This document shows positions 1 to 11,074 of a DNA stretch of 64,000 nucleotides, piece after piece. The translations under genes and the position numbers were made by a program. This stretch comes from Collimonas pratensis (GTDB lineage: Bacteria > Pseudomonadota > Gammaproteobacteria > Burkholderiales > Burkholderiaceae_D). Position 1 is the first letter of the stretch; each line of letters begins with the position of its first letter. The stretch covers positions 5,642,001 to 5,706,000 of the forward strand of contig NZ_CP013234.1 in assembly GCF_001584185.1 (NCBI RefSeq). Direction: 5' to 3'. The notes beneath the pieces were generated by a model that had not been told where the DNA came from, searched no databases, and saw nothing but the letters and a program-made list of their open reading frames with translations.

Positions 1-787
1 TTAATTCCGGTTTAGCGGCCGGCGGCTTCAGTTTCAGATCGGCCAGGGTTTCCAGCAGGATGCTGGCGATCGCCAGGTTGCGGTGGGTCTTGGAATTGGC
101 CGGAATCACGTACCAGGGCGCATGGTCAGCATCGGTGGCGCGGATCGCCTTGCCGAACAGCTCCTGGTATTTGTCCCAGCTTTTGCGCTCTTCCAGGTCC
201 TGCATATCGAATTTCCAGTGCTTGGCGGGATCGTCTATGCGCTCCTGCAGGCGGTTGCGCTGCTCGTCTTTGGAAATATGCAACAGGCACTTGATGATGG
301 TGGTGCCGGTTTCCGCCAACATGCGTTCGAAGTCGCGGATCTGGGCATAGCGGCGCTCGCATTCTTGCTCGTCGATCCAGTCGTGCACCATGGTGATCAG
401 CACATCTTCGTAATGGCTGCGGTTGAACACCACGATCTCGCCTTGCCGCGGTACTTGCTGATGCACTCGCCACAGATAATCGTGAGCACGTTCGATTGTG
501 CTGGGCGCCTTGAAATCGGCGATCTGTATGCCCTGCGGGTTGACCAGGTTGAACACCCCTTTGACGGTGCCGTCCTTGCCGCTGGTGTCGATGCCTTGCA
601 AGACCACCAAAACTTTGTGCTGCTGGCCGGCATACAGCATTTCCTGCAGCGCAGCGATTTGTGCCGCCATTTCTACGACCAGCTCCTTGTCCTTGATCTT
701 GTCGCCGCTGGACAGCGGCTTCTGCTCTGCGTCGGCATCAACGATCTTGGTCTGTTTGCCGGCGCGGAACTGCTTGCATGCTTTCAT
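1..787 (-). CDS. ppk2: Polyphosphate kinase 2 family protein (3' end beyond window)
   Basis: PPK2-family kinases transfer phosphate between polyphosphate and nucleotides in the cytoplasm. Reading the minus strand from the ATG at 785-787 gives about 262 codons without a stop before base 1, so the C-terminus lies outside the window, probably only a few residues away given the usual 260-300 aa. The Walker A-type loop GIDTSGKDGT is at about residues 65-74 and the FNRSHYEDV motif at about 121-129. The latter resembles class III enzymes, which act on AMP and ADP, more than the class I form; substrate class is inferred from this motif only. The next gene upstream, a CoA-binding protein, ends about 50 bp away on the same strand, so co-transcription is possible. 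Confidence 0.88.
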   Translation of the reverse strand, partial: MKACKQFRAGKQTKIVDADAEQKPLSSGDKIKDKELVVEMAAQIAALQEMLYAGQQHKVLVVLQGIDTSGKDGTVKGVFNLVNPQGIQIADFKAPSTIERAHDYLWRVHQQVPRQGEIVVFNRSHYEDVLITMVHDWIDEQECERRYAQIRDFERMLAETGTTIIKCLLHISKDEQRNRLQERIDDPAKHWKFDMQDLEERKSWDKYQELFGKAIRATDADHAPWYVIPANSKTHRNLAIASILLETLADLKLKPPAAKPEL

Positions 788-837
788 TCGATTCTCCGAT
801 CACTCAATTGTTGCCTGCCCAGCCAGTTCGCCGGCAG

Positions 838-1272
838 CTACAGGATGCCGTGCAAATTGCCCAGCGCATGTTCGATCTTGATGCAGCTATCCATCTCGAC
901 CTGCAGGCCGGCGGCACGCGCCTTGGCGGCGGCCGGCTCGTTGACGATGCCGAGCTGCATCCAGATGCAACGGGCGTCGATCATGATGGCTTCGCCGACG
1001 ATGGGTGGAATATCTTCCGCTTTGCGGAAACAGTCGACGATATCGATCTTCTGGTTTTCCGCCGCCAGCGCTTTGGCCGCATCGAACAGGTTGGCATAAC
1101 ATGGCTCTCCCAGGATGGGACCGCCTACATGCATGGGATTCACCGGGACGATGCGATAGCCGCGCTCCTGCATGTAGCGTGCTACGCCGTAGCTGGGACG
1201 ATCTGGTTTCGGCGACAGCCCGACCACGGCGATCACCGGGTTGTTGGGGTTGTATTCTGGTTTGCTTGGCAT
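838..1272 (-). CDS. CoA-binding (YccU-like) protein
   Basis: A 144-residue protein consisting of a single CoA_binding (Rossmann-like) domain. The N-terminal stretch AVVGLSPKPDRPSYGVARYM is the typical first strand, glycine loop and helix. Further on, VPVNP and the segment DIVDCFRKAEDIP match the YccU family pattern. Members bind CoA in vitro, but their physiological role is unclear. The frame is open further upstream, but the ATG at 1270-1272 gives the family's usual length and an N-terminus that starts with the domain. It lies between ppk2 and an ABC-type binding protein, all on the minus strand. Function beyond CoA binding is not predictable. Confidence 0.85.
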   Translation of the reverse strand: MPSKPEYNPNNPVIAVVGLSPKPDRPSYGVARYMQERGYRIVPVNPMHVGGPILGEPCYANLFDAAKALAAENQKIDIVDCFRKAEDIPPIVGEAIMIDARCIWMQLGIVNEPAAAKARAAGLQVEMDSCIKIEHALGNLHGIL

Positions 1273-1396
1273 AATGTGGGCAATAATCCGCTGGTCAGCA
1301 AAAAGGAGATCCGGATAAGGTGGAGCCGCTGCAGTTGATCTTACTGTGTTCTCGCGGCCGCAGGCAGCGCGTGATGCCGCCCTGCCTCGGCCGCTC

Positions 1397-2170
1397 TCAC
1401 TTGGCGAAGTAGCTGGCGTAGATCTTGTCGTAACTGCCGTTGGCGTGCAGGGTTTTGAGCGCACCGTTGATCTTGGCCATCAAAGCGGTATCCGCCGGCC
1501 GCACCGCAATACCATAATATTCTTTTTCAAACTTGTCGCTCTCGATCAGTTTGAAACCCTTGTCTTTATTGAATTTCAGATGGTTGGCGACGGCGCCGTT
1601 GTCGCCGACCGCCGCATCGACGCCGCCGTTATCGACTTCTTTCAGCAGCAGCGGCAGGCTTTCAAAGCGCACCAGCGCGTTGCTGGTCTTGCCCAGCATT
1701 TTCTGCATGATGGTGTCGGCGCTGGTGCCGGCGGTGACGCCGACGCGGTGCGCCTGTTTCAGGTCATCCGGACTGGCGATGTTCTTGCCGGGCGAGACCA
1801 GGATCACCTGTTTCGCTTCGAAATACGGATCCGAAAACAGCATGCTTTGTTTGCGTTCGTCGGTGATGGTGACGCCGGAGGCGATGATGTCAATGTCGGC
1901 GTTGGCCAGCGTGGAAAAGATGCCTTCCCACGGCGTGTTGACCCAGACGATCTTGAGGCCGGCCTGGTCCGCCACTGCCTGCATGATGTCGACGTCGAAG
2001 CCGACGATCTTGCCGGCGGTATCGACCGAACCGAAGGGTGCAAAGGCAGCATTCATGCCGACCCGGTAGACTTTCGGCGTCGGCGCCGTGTTGGCCGGCT
2101 TGTCGCAGGCGCTCAGGCCGACGAGGGCCAGCAGAGCGATGGCCAGGAAATGCAGAAAGCGGATTTTCAT
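1397..2170 (-). CDS. ABC transporter substrate-binding lipoprotein, amino-acid family 3
   Basis: A 257-aa periplasmic solute-binding protein of family 3 (SBP_bac_3), which delivers polar or basic amino acids to an ABC permease. It starts with a short basic region, a hydrophobic stretch and a lipobox LSAC near residue 22, so it should be lipid-anchored. The mature part shows the family signatures FDVDIMQAVADQAG, WEGIFSTLANADIDIIASG and ITDERKQSMLFSDPY. No permease or ATPase gene is adjacent, so it is an orphan binding protein in this window. The ligand cannot be assigned from sequence; the arginine/lysine/histidine group is the closest by pattern. Confidence 0.88.
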   Translation of the reverse strand: MKIRFLHFLAIALLALVGLSACDKPANTAPTPKVYRVGMNAAFAPFGSVDTAGKIVGFDVDIMQAVADQAGLKIVWVNTPWEGIFSTLANADIDIIASGVTITDERKQSMLFSDPYFEAKQVILVSPGKNIASPDDLKQAHRVGVTAGTSADTIMQKMLGKTSNALVRFESLPLLLKEVDNGGVDAAVGDNGAVANHLKFNKDKGFKLIESDKFEKEYYGIAVRPADTALMAKINGALKTLHANGSYDKIYASYFAK

Positions 2171-2226
2171 TTGTCTTCCCCATTTTTACACGCGGCTCAG
2201 AGCTATGTTTTGTAATCATATTAGCA

Positions 2227-2354
2227 CGTAGGGTGGGCAGGTTTTTCTGCCCACGCGTTATCGTGATATCCGGAGTGCGGGCACACACCACTGAATCGAA
2301 GCAGGCATCTGTGCGGGGTTCAACGCGTGGGCAGAAAAACCTGCCCACCCTGCG
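2227..2354. repeat. Dispersed palindromic repeat, family A (GTAGGGTGGGCA type)
   Basis: Two 33-bp arms (2227-2259 and 2322-2354) are inverted copies with one mismatch, each built on GGGTGGGCAGG...CTGCCCACGCG. The same core recurs at 28021-28104 and 53901-53978. The 62-bp centre holds no gene. This looks like a REP/MITE-type intergenic repeat. Confidence 0.8.
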
Positions 2355-2374
2355 TCACAAAGCAAGCGGACAAC

Positions 2375-2400
2375 AAAAAAGCAGCCGAAGCTGCTTTTTC
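2375..2400 (-). terminator. Intrinsic terminator of the atp operon
   Basis: On the minus strand GCAGC-TTCG-GCTGC is followed by six T, giving a C(UUCG)G tetraloop hairpin with a U tract. It lies about 30 bp after the atpC stop. Confidence 0.85.
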
Positions 2401-2431
2401 TTGATGCCATCCGAGATATCGAACTACCGGA

Positions 2432-2857
2432 TCAGCGCCCTTTTTGACGCAATTTTGCAATCGCTGCCAATTGTGCAATCGCCGCCGACAACTCGGACTG
2501 TGCTTTTGCGTAATCGATCAGGGATTCCTTGTTGGTCAGCGCTTCTTCAGCACGACGCTTGGCTTCGCTTGCCTTCGCTTCGTCCAGGTCGGCGCCGCGG
2601 ATCGCAGTATCAGCCAGCACGGTAACGTGGTGCGGCTGCACTTCCAGCAAACCGCCGGCAACGAATACGAATTCGTCGTTTGCCTGGCCTGGCACCTTGA
2701 TGCGTACCGCACCCGGCTTGATGCGCGTGATCAGCGGCGTGTGGCGGGGATAGATCCCCAGCTCGCCCGACTCACCCGGCAACGCGACGAATTCAGCTTC
2801 GCCGGAGAAGATCATCTCTTCCGCGGAAACAACGTCTACGTGAATAGTGTTTGCCAT
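2432..2857 (-). CDS. atpC: ATP synthase epsilon subunit
   Basis: A 141-aa central-stalk subunit of F1, which links gamma to the c-ring and inhibits ATP hydrolysis. The N-terminal beta-sandwich starts [14 protein letters not shown] and carries [14 protein letters not shown], typical for AtpC. The C-terminal part (from about residue 88) is the alpha-helical hairpin rich in Ala, Lys and Glu. The frame is open 13 codons further upstream, but the ATG at 2855-2857 has an AAAGGG ribosome site at good spacing and matches family N-termini. It is the last gene of the atp operon; a dispersed repeat separates it from atpD. Confidence 0.97.
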   Translation of the reverse strand: MANTIHVDVVSAEEMIFSGEAEFVALPGESGELGIYPRHTPLITRIKPGAVRIKVPGQANDEFVFVAGGLLEVQPHHVTVLADTAIRGADLDEAKASEAKRRAEEALTNKESLIDYAKAQSELSAAIAQLAAIAKLRQKGR

Positions 2858-2906
2858 CTTAAACCCTTTGTTGTCCATTGAATCAACTAACGGCAAGCGC
2901 TACCGC

Positions 2907-2985
2907 GTCATTCCCGCGAATGCGGGAATCCATCTTAGTGAAAATATTGCTCAGTAACATGGATCCCCGCGTTCGCGGGGACGAC
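2907..2985. repeat. Dispersed inverted repeat, family B (dRS3-like), in the atpD-atpC spacer
   Basis: A first unit (2910-2929) is ATTCCC-N8-GGGAAT, which fits the consensus of the neisserial dRS3 repeat. A second, diverged unit (ATCCCCGCGTTCGCGGGGAC) at about 2963-2982 lies in inverted arrangement. A better preserved pair of the same family is at 48561-48637. Confidence 0.75.
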
Positions 2986-3000
2986 GAGGCGAAACTTGCT

Positions 3001-4434
<1,434 letters not shown>

Positions 4435-4450
4435 TTAAGCGCGTAGCGCG

Positions 4451-5323
4451 CTAGACGGCAGCCGCACCGGCAACGATCTCGGACAATTCCTTGGTGATCG
4501 CAGCTTGACGCGTCTTGTTGTATACCAGTTTCAATTCGCCGATCACGTTACCCGCGTTGTCGCTAGCCGACTTCATCGCCACCATGCGCGCCGACTGCTC
4601 GGACGCCATGTTTTCTGCAACAGCCTGATAAATCAGCGCTTCCACGTAACGCACCAGCAATTCATCGATGACGCTTTGAACATCCGGCTCGTAAATGTAG
4701 TCCCATGCATGCGAACCTTCTTTATCGGCCTCAAGACGATCGCTCGACAGCGGCAGCAATTGCTGCAGCATCGGCTCTTGCTTCATCGTGTTGATGAACT
4801 TGGTGTACACCAGATAAACCGCGTCCAGGCGACCTTCCTGGTAAGCGTCGAGCAGTACCTTGACTGGCCCGATCAGCTTATCCAGATGCGGCGTATCGCC
4901 CAGTTGCACGGCATGCGCAACGACCTTGGCGCCGATCCGGTTGAGGAAACCCAGACCCTTGTTACCGATCGCTACTGCCTGAACCTTGTTGCCTTGTCCT
5001 TCCAGCTCACGCAGTTTCGCGGTCAGCAAACGCAAGGAGTTGGTGTTCATGCCGCCGCACAGACCTTTGTCTGTGGTGACAACGATGAAACCAACGTTCT
5101 TGGAATTGTCCTGCTTCACCATGAACGGGTGCGTGTACTCTGGATTGGCTTGCGACAAGTTAGAAGCGATATTACGAATCTTGTCACTGTAGGGACGTGC
5201 CGCACGCATCCGGTCCTGCGCCTTGCGCATTTTGGATGCGGCGACCATTTCCATCGCCTTGGTGATCTTCTTCGTATTTTCTACGCTCTTGATCTTGCTG
5301 CGTATCTCTTTCCCAGTAGCCAT
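4451..5323 (-). CDS. atpG: ATP synthase gamma subunit
   Basis: The 290-aa rotating central shaft of F1. It has the classical N-terminus [20 protein letters not shown] and the C-terminal helix ending in [18 protein letters not shown], which together form the coiled coil inserted into the alpha-beta ring. The middle Rossmann-like part includes [12 protein letters not shown]. The length is normal. It is separated from atpA upstream by a 91-bp spacer holding a dispersed palindrome (family C) and from atpD by about 50 bp. Confidence 0.98.
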   Translation of the reverse strand: MATGKEIRSKIKSVENTKKITKAMEMVAASKMRKAQDRMRAARPYSDKIRNIASNLSQANPEYTHPFMVKQDNSKNVGFIVVTTDKGLCGGMNTNSLRLLTAKLRELEGQGNKVQAVAIGNKGLGFLNRIGAKVVAHAVQLGDTPHLDKLIGPVKVLLDAYQEGRLDAVYLVYTKFINTMKQEPMLQQLLPLSSDRLEADKEGSHAWDYIYEPDVQSVIDELLVRYVEALIYQAVAENMASEQSARMVAMKSASDNAGNVIGELKLVYNKTRQAAITKELSEIVAGAAAV

Positions 5324-5337
5324 ATACCTTCCTAGTC

Positions 5338-5391
5338 AGTTGGGGACAGAGTAATTCGTCGCCCTTCGGCGCCTCTCAAACTCTGTCCCGC
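5338..5391. repeat. Dispersed palindromic repeat, family C (GGGGACAGAGTAATTCG type)
   Basis: The spacer between atpA and atpG holds an imperfect palindrome: GGGACAGAGT on the left, ACTCTGTCCC on the right, with an inner GGCGCC/GTCGCC-like stem around CTTC. A second copy, with compensating changes in the inner stem, is at 11017-11070 between parA and parB. Confidence 0.78.
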
Positions 5392-5414
5392 AATTGTTAT
5401 GGATCCCAGTTAAA

Positions 5415-6956
5415 TTAAGCCACGAACGATTTTTTGAAATCAGCAACGGCGGTAGACAAGGCAGCTTCACCATCTTTGTCGAGTTGCTTGGTTTCTTCGA
5501 TCTTTTGCAGCAGAGGCGCGTGGCTGGTCTTCATGAAGCTGTGCAGACCGCTTTCGAACGGCAGTACCTGCTTGACTTCGATGCTGTCCAGGAAACCCTT
5601 GTTGACCGCGAACAAAGTCACGGCCATCAGCGAGATCGACAACGGCGAGTATTGCGCCTGCTTCAACAGCTCGGTCACGCGTGCACCGCGGTCCAGCTGC
5701 TTGCGGGTCGCTTCGTCGAGGTCGGAAGCAAACTGCGCAAACGCAGCCAGTTCACGATACTGCGCCAAGTCGGTACGGATACCGCCGGACAGGTTCTTGA
5801 TGACTTTGGTCTGAGCGGCGCCACCAACGCGCGACACCGAAATACCGGCGTTGATCGCAGGACGGATACCGGCATTGAACAAGGAAGTTTCCAGGAAGAT
5901 CTGACCGTCGGTAATCGAAATCACGTTGGTCGGAACGAAGGCGGAAACGTCGCCAGCCTGGGTTTCGATGATCGGCAAAGCAGTCAGCGAACCAGTCTTG
6001 CCCTTGACTTCACCCTTGGTGAAATCTTCAACGTACTTTTCGTTCACGCGTGCTGCGCGTTCCAGCAAACGGCTGTGCAGGTAGAACACGTCGCCAGGAT
6101 AAGCTTCACGGCCTGGTGGACGGCGCAGCAGCAGCGATACCTGACGGTATGCAACAGCTTGCTTGGACAGATCGTCATACACGATCAGCGCGTCTTCACC
6201 GCGGTCACGGAAGTATTCGCCCATGGCGCAGCCGGAGTAGGCCGACAGGTATTGCATCGCAGCCGACTCGGAAGCCGATGCAGCCACCACGATGGTGTAT
6301 TCCATGGCGCCGTGTGCTTCCAGCGCGCGCACGATGTTCTTGATCGACGATGCTTTTTGACCGATAGCGACATAGATACATGTCACGTCCTGGCCCTTTT
6401 GATTGATGATCGCATCAATCGCCACGGCAGTCTTGCCGGTCTGGCGGTCGCCGATGATCAGTTCGCGCTGGCCACGGCCGATCGGTACCATCGAGTCGAT
6501 CGACTTGATACCGGTCTGCATTGGTTGCGAAACGGATTGACGGGCAATAACGCCTGGCGCGATTTTTTCAATCGGCGCTGTCAGCTTGGTGTTGACCGGA
6601 CCCTTGCCGTCGATCGGCTGGCCCAGTGCATTCACCACACGGCCGCGCAGTTCCGGACCGATAGGCACTTCCAGAATACGGCCGGTACATTTGACTGTAT
6701 CGCCTTCGGAAATGTGTTCGAAGTCGCCCAGAATAACGGCGCCGACAGAATCGCGCTCGAGATTCAGCGCGAGGCCGAAGGTATTGCCTGGGAATTCCAG
6801 CATCTCACCTTGCATCACGTCAGACAGACCATGGATACGGCAGATACCGTCGGACACGGAAATAACCGTGCCTTGATTGCGAATTTCAGCGGTATCGCCA
6901 AGGCCTTGAATCCGGCTCTTGATCAGTTCGCTGATTTCAGACGCGTTGAGTTGCAT
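5415..6956 (-). CDS. atpA: ATP synthase alpha subunit
   Basis: The 513-aa non-catalytic, nucleotide-binding subunit of F1. The Walker A loop GDRQTGKT is near residue 170. The N-terminus [19 protein letters not shown] provides the contact with delta and the b-stalk. Family blocks [33 protein letters not shown] and [19 protein letters not shown] are present and in order. The length is standard. The ATG lies 63 bp after atpH and has an AGGAG site (TTTAGGAGTTTAT). It is co-transcribed with the rest of the atp operon. Confidence 0.99.
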   Translation of the reverse strand: MQLNASEISELIKSRIQGLGDTAEIRNQGTVISVSDGICRIHGLSDVMQGEMLEFPGNTFGLALNLERDSVGAVILGDFEHISEGDTVKCTGRILEVPIGPELRGRVVNALGQPIDGKGPVNTKLTAPIEKIAPGVIARQSVSQPMQTGIKSIDSMVPIGRGQRELIIGDRQTGKTAVAIDAIINQKGQDVTCIYVAIGQKASSIKNIVRALEAHGAMEYTIVVAASASESAAMQYLSAYSGCAMGEYFRDRGEDALIVYDDLSKQAVAYRQVSLLLRRPPGREAYPGDVFYLHSRLLERAARVNEKYVEDFTKGEVKGKTGSLTALPIIETQAGDVSAFVPTNVISITDGQIFLETSLFNAGIRPAINAGISVSRVGGAAQTKVIKNLSGGIRTDLAQYRELAAFAQFASDLDEATRKQLDRGARVTELLKQAQYSPLSISLMAVTLFAVNKGFLDSIEVKQVLPFESGLHSFMKTSHAPLLQKIEETKQLDKDGEAALSTAVADFKKSFVA

Positions 6957-7019
6957 ATAAACTCCTAAAATTTTTCTCGTTGCTCAGTAGTTACGCAAAT
7001 ACGCAATTACGCAGAGGCC

Positions 7020-7559
7020 TCAGGCCGCCAAAGCAGCGTGCAGTTCTTGCAGCTTGGCACGCACCGAGGTGTCGAGCACTTCGTCGCCGACCACTACGCG
7101 CACACCGCCGATCAGCGAGTTGTCCACAGTTACCGACGGGTTCAGCTTGCGGCCGAATTTCTTTTCCAGCGTGGCGATCAGATCCTTCACCTGTGTTTCG
7201 GTCATTTCGAAAGCACTGGTGATCTCAGCATCGGCGGCGCCTTCTTGTGCGTTCTTCAGCACTTGAAATTGCTCGGCGATTTCCGGCAACACTGACAAAC
7301 GGCCGTTATCAACCAGCATCGCGACGAAGTTCTTGACTTCAGCACTGGCTGCCTGCGGCGATTTCAACAGCGCCAGAAACGTATCAGCGGCTTGCTGATG
7401 CGAGACGGCAGGATTTTGCGCCAGCGCCTGGACTTCAGGATGGGACACTACTTGTCCCATTTCCGAAACCAGATTGGCCCAGGCTGCCAGATCTTGCGAC
7501 TTGGCCACACGGAACAGCGCTTCTGCATAAGGGCGAGCAATCGTTGCAAGTTCTGCCAT
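7020..7559 (-). CDS. atpH: ATP synthase delta subunit
   Basis: A 179-aa subunit of the peripheral stalk (OSCP homologue), which holds the alpha-beta ring to the membrane part through the b subunit. The N-terminal helical bundle starts [19 protein letters not shown]. The C-terminal signature [22 protein letters not shown] (split here as [11 protein letters not shown] and [11 protein letters not shown]) is the family hallmark. It begins only 2 bp after the atpF stop, which suggests translational coupling. Confidence 0.97.
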   Translation of the reverse strand: MAELATIARPYAEALFRVAKSQDLAAWANLVSEMGQVVSHPEVQALAQNPAVSHQQAADTFLALLKSPQAASAEVKNFVAMLVDNGRLSVLPEIAEQFQVLKNAQEGAADAEITSAFEMTETQVKDLIATLEKKFGRKLNPSVTVDNSLIGGVRVVVGDEVLDTSVRAKLQELHAALAA

Positions 7560-7561
7560 GA

Positions 7562-8032
7562 TTACAGCTCTGTTTTCAGTTGGTTCAGCAAATCGGCATG
7601 AGCAGCAGAGTTGACTTCACGCTTGAGGATCTGTTCGGCGCCTTTGACCGCGAGGGTCGCAACGTCGCCACGCAGAGCTTCGCGCGCTTTAGTCATTTGC
7701 TGTTCCGCTTCAGCCTTGGCGTTAGCGATGATGCGGGCAGCTTCTTCGGCAGCCGTTTTCTTGGCTTCGTCGACGATCTGCTGGCCGCGCTTTTCAGCTT
7801 CGCCAATACGCTTTTGACCTTCGTCGCGTGCGGTTGCCAGTTCTGCCGAAGCGCGCTTTTCAGCGGCCGCCAGATCTGCCTTGCCGCGATCAGCGGCTGC
7901 CAGGCCGTCCGCAATCTTCTTGGCGCGCTCATCGAGCGCTTTTATCAACGGCGGCCAGATGAATTTCATCGTGAACAACGCGAGGATAAAGAAGACTACG
8001 AACTGCGCAAACAATGTTGCATTTAGGTTCAT
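7562..8032 (-). CDS. atpF: ATP synthase b subunit
   Basis: The 156-aa peripheral-stalk subunit. One N-terminal transmembrane helix (about residues 5-27, [20 protein letters not shown]) is followed by a long charged coiled coil rich in Ala, Lys and Glu that reaches up to delta. As usual for the family it forms a dimer; only one b gene is present, so there is no b' subunit. It lies between atpE (67 bp upstream) and atpH (2 bp downstream). Confidence 0.97.
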   Translation of the reverse strand: MNLNATLFAQFVVFFILALFTMKFIWPPLIKALDERAKKIADGLAAADRGKADLAAAEKRASAELATARDEGQKRIGEAEKRGQQIVDEAKKTAAEEAARIIANAKAEAEQQMTKAREALRGDVATLAVKGAEQILKREVNSAAHADLLNQLKTEL

Positions 8033-8098
8033 AGTGGTTCCTTCTAAGAATAACGTAGGCTGAAGCGACTTCAGCCGATGCGGTTACGCTAGATTAAA

Positions 8099-8377
<279 letters not shown>

Positions 8378-8458
8378 TTAATACAAAAAATTAATACGAA
8401 AAACAGATACAAAAACCAAAACTACAAATTCACACCCGGTGCTGATTAGTGCGGCTCT

Positions 8459-9283
8459 TTAGTGAGCTTCATGCGCCTGGCCGATATACACCAGCGTCAG
8501 CATCATGAAAATAAACGCTTGCAACAACACGATCAGGATATGGAAGATCGCCCAGATCGAACCGGCAATCACGTGGCCGACAAAACCGAACGCCGTAGCG
8601 GTGGAGCCCAGCAGCGCGATCAGCAGGAACAGCAGTTCGCCGGCATACATGTTGCCGAACAGCCGCATCGCCAGCGAGACGGTCTTGGCGGCAAATTCAA
8701 TCAGGTTCAGCAGCAGGTTGGCAGGAGCCAGCCAGATGCCGAAAGGCGCAGCCACCAGCTCGTGCAGGAAACCGCCGATGCCCTTGATCTTGAAGCTGTA
8801 GTACAGCATCAGCACCAGCACGCCGAGGGCGATGCCCATGGTGCCGTTGAGGTCGGCGGTAGGTACTACGCGGTGATGCGAAATCACGCTGTCCAGACCG
8901 ACGAATTTGAAGAAAGAGGAGAACATGTCGACCGGCAGGAAATCCAGCGAGTTCATCAGGGCGACCCAGATGAACACGGTCAGCGCCAGCGGCGCGATGA
9001 AACTGCGGTCGCCGTGGACGATGCCCTTGGCCTGGTCGTCAACCATCTCGACCACCATTTCGACGAAAGCCTGGAAGCGACCCGGCACGCCAGCAGTCGC
9101 TTTGCGCGCAGCGACGTACATCAGCAGGCAGCCGATCACGCCGGCGAACACCGACCAGAAAATCGTGTCGATATTGATGATCGAAAAGTCGACGATCTTG
9201 ACTTGATGGCCGTTGGAAAAATGTCCAAGGTGATGGACGATATATTCTGAGGGGGTTAGTGCTTCGCTTGGAGCTACGGTCAT
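8459..9283 (-). CDS. atpB: ATP synthase a subunit
   Basis: The 274-aa stator channel of Fo in the inner membrane. It has several hydrophobic helices, and the essential arginine is in [14 protein letters not shown] near residue 207. The C-terminal helix ends [16 protein letters not shown] as in proteobacterial AtpB. The start overlaps the atpI stop by 4 bp, an ATGA-type arrangement typical of coupled translation. Confidence 0.97.
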   Translation of the reverse strand: MTVAPSEALTPSEYIVHHLGHFSNGHQVKIVDFSIINIDTIFWSVFAGVIGCLLMYVAARKATAGVPGRFQAFVEMVVEMVDDQAKGIVHGDRSFIAPLALTVFIWVALMNSLDFLPVDMFSSFFKFVGLDSVISHHRVVPTADLNGTMGIALGVLVLMLYYSFKIKGIGGFLHELVAAPFGIWLAPANLLLNLIEFAAKTVSLAMRLFGNMYAGELLFLLIALLGSTATAFGFVGHVIAGSIWAIFHILIVLLQAFIFMMLTLVYIGQAHEAH

Positions 9284-9624
9284 GATCGATGTCTAAAAAG
9301 TAAGATTATGTAACTTTTAAGTACCACGATGAAGCTGACGATAAAAGCCGGCCAATTCAAATCGTGGTACAACCATACGACCGCGCCTACCAGCGCAATC
9401 GTTGTAGCAATTTTGACAAACTCGCCGATGAAAAAAGACATCGGGTTGGCGCCACCTGGCTTGCGCGCGCTGATGTAAAGACGGAGAGCAAACAGTCCAT
9501 TGGGAACCGCGCAGCACACACCACCTAAAAGCGCGGAACAGAATCCGGATACGCCGGCTAGTAAACCTGCTATGCACGCCAGCACGGCCGTAGTAACAAA
9601 TTGCATAAGCACGATGCGCTGCAT
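9280..9624 (-). CDS. atpI: ATP synthase subunit I (AtpI)
   Basis: A 114-aa membrane protein with about four hydrophobic segments, including [27 protein letters not shown] and [17 protein letters not shown] (read in parts). AtpI assists c-ring assembly and is the poorly conserved first gene of many atp operons. Its position directly before atpB, with a 4-bp overlap, decides the call. Confidence 0.9.
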   Translation of the reverse strand: MQRIVLMQFVTTAVLACIAGLLAGVSGFCSALLGGVCCAVPNGLFALRLYISARKPGGANPMSFFIGEFVKIATTIALVGAVVWLYHDLNWPAFIVSFIVVLKSYIILLFRHRS

Positions 9625-9965
9625 ACTGACCCAATAATGTGCGAAAAATATTCGCTAAACAGAACGCGGTTGCAGTGTGGTGATGCAGCGCAGTTATCAC
9701 GCGACGACCACGCGGTTGCCTCGCTGTTGCCTATCTACGGCTGATTTAGAAGCCCGAGGATTATAAAGGCTGGGCGCGGCTTTCGTCAAACTTTTGCTGC
9801 CGAATCATAAGCTTATACAACAGGCGACGACGGATTCAATCGCTGCCGTTGAACCGATCTTCAGGACCAAACCGGACATTAGCTGACATCATAAATTTGC
9901 TACGCTGCACCAAATTCGTGAATCCAGAAATCCACCGGACTCTCCACTGCCGCTTCCTTTGTAAC
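9625..9965. other. Spacer upstream of atpI and downstream of parB
   Basis: A 341-bp gap without a convincing gene. It contains the atp promoter (9760-9789). No clear intrinsic terminator for parB was seen in it. Confidence 0.6.
9760..9789 (-). promoter_or_regulatory. Sigma-70 promoter of the atp operon
   Basis: On the minus strand TTGACG (9784-9789) and a perfect TATAAT (9760-9765) are separated by 18 bp, about 130 bp before the atpI start. This would put transcription start near 9752. Confidence 0.82.
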
Positions 9966-10862
9966 TTACTCTACGCCCTTGAGGCGAGTGATCAGACCAT
10001 CCAGCGTATCCAGATCGGAAAAATCGATGATCAGCTGGCCGCGATTCTTTGCAGTCGTCTTGATTGTTACCTGCGTCGCCAGCAGATCCGACAACTCTTC
10101 TTCCAGCCGCGCGATGTCGCGCGATTTTTCCTTGTTCTTCGGTGGACGGTTGGCCGCTTCTGCTTCTGTCGTAGTGCGTACCACCAGTTTTTCCGTATCG
10201 CGCACCGACATGCGCTTGGCCACCACCTGGTTCGCCAGGGTAATCTGCGTCGCGGCGTCGACCGCCAGCAGCGCACGTGCGTGGCCCATGTCGATATCGC
10301 CGGCCATCAGCATGGTCTGTACCGGCTTAGCCAGGTTCAGCAGGCGCAGCAGGTTGGATACCGCGCTGCGCGAGCGCCCTACCGATACCGCCGCCTGCTC
10401 ATGGGTGAAACTGAAATCGGTGATGAGGCGATGGATACCCTGCGCCTCTTCCAGAGGATTCAGATCCTCGCGCTGCATGTTTTCGATCAGCGCCATCGCC
10501 GCCGTGGTCTGGTCGTCGACATCCTTGACCAGCACCGGCACTTCGATCAGGCCGGCCATCTGGGCCGCCCGGAAGCGGCGCTCGCCGGCGATGATTTCAT
10601 AGTGCTGGGCGCCGTTGTTCAAGGCGATCGGCCGCACCAGGATAGGCTGCAGCAGGCCCTGCTCCTTGATCGAGGACGCCAGCTCGGCCAGCGCGCCTTC
10701 ATCCATGCGGGTACGCGGCTGGTATTTACCGGCCTGCATGACCGTCACCGCCAATACCGACGGCGCGCCGACCACTGTCGGCACCGCTTCAGCAATATCC
10801 GTCGATCCGCCCAGCAAGGCTTCGAGACCGCGACCCAGACCCTTTGATTTTTTCGTGACCAT
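9966..10862 (-). CDS. parB: Chromosome partitioning protein ParB
   Basis: A 298-aa CTP-dependent DNA clamp that loads at parS and spreads around the origin region. The N-terminal basic GLGRGLEALLGG is the ParA-stimulating segment. The nuclease-like box with GERRFRAAQMAGL (CTP-binding region) is near residue 115. A helix-turn-helix for parS recognition (EQAAVSVGRSRSAVSNLLRLL in two parts) lies near 175-195. The C-terminal dimerisation domain ends DLDTLDGLITRLK. It follows parA on the same strand after a 212-bp spacer that holds a DnaA box and a palindrome. Cognate sites are seen at 15265 and 15316. Confidence 0.97.
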   Translation of the reverse strand: MVTKKSKGLGRGLEALLGGSTDIAEAVPTVVGAPSVLAVTVMQAGKYQPRTRMDEGALAELASSIKEQGLLQPILVRPIALNNGAQHYEIIAGERRFRAAQMAGLIEVPVLVKDVDDQTTAAMALIENMQREDLNPLEEAQGIHRLITDFSFTHEQAAVSVGRSRSAVSNLLRLLNLAKPVQTMLMAGDIDMGHARALLAVDAATQITLANQVVAKRMSVRDTEKLVVRTTTEAEAANRPPKNKEKSRDIARLEEELSDLLATQVTIKTTAKNRGQLIIDFSDLDTLDGLITRLKGVE

Positions 10863-10901
10863 CTTTTCCTACCGTAGATTACAGGCCACAGGCCGGCAGC
10901 C

Positions 10902-10910
10902 TGTGGATAA
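10902..10910 (-). promoter_or_regulatory. Perfect DnaA box in the parA-parB spacer
   Basis: TGTGGATAA on the plus strand is TTATCCACA on the minus strand. It lies about 40 bp upstream of the parB start. A weaker relative, ATGGATAAC, follows near 10961-10969. Confidence 0.55.
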
Positions 10911-11016
10911 CTCAGTGGACAACCATGTGGGCAAGCCAGGAATAAGCTGTGACTAAGCCCATGGATAACTTCTGTATTAGCCGTGTATTACCAGTGTATT
11001 AGCTGTGCCTAACTAG

Positions 11017-11070
11017 TTGGGGACAGTGTAATTCGCCACGCTACGGCGGCTCTCAAACTCTGTCCCACAA
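11017..11070. repeat. Dispersed palindromic repeat, family C, second copy
   Basis: It opens GTTGGGGACAGTGTAATTCG and closes CTCAAACTCTGTCCCAC, the same architecture as 5338-5391. The inner stem is GCC-ACGCTAC-GGC here rather than GCC-CTTC-GGC. It lies just after the parA stop. Confidence 0.78.
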
Positions 11071-11074
11071 TGAG

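Noticed and set aside
126..633. Two short minus-strand frames inside the first gene as evidence of a frameshifted ppk2
   Set aside because: The true reading frame from 787 is continuous to base 1 with both PPK2 motifs; the short frames are out of frame with it.
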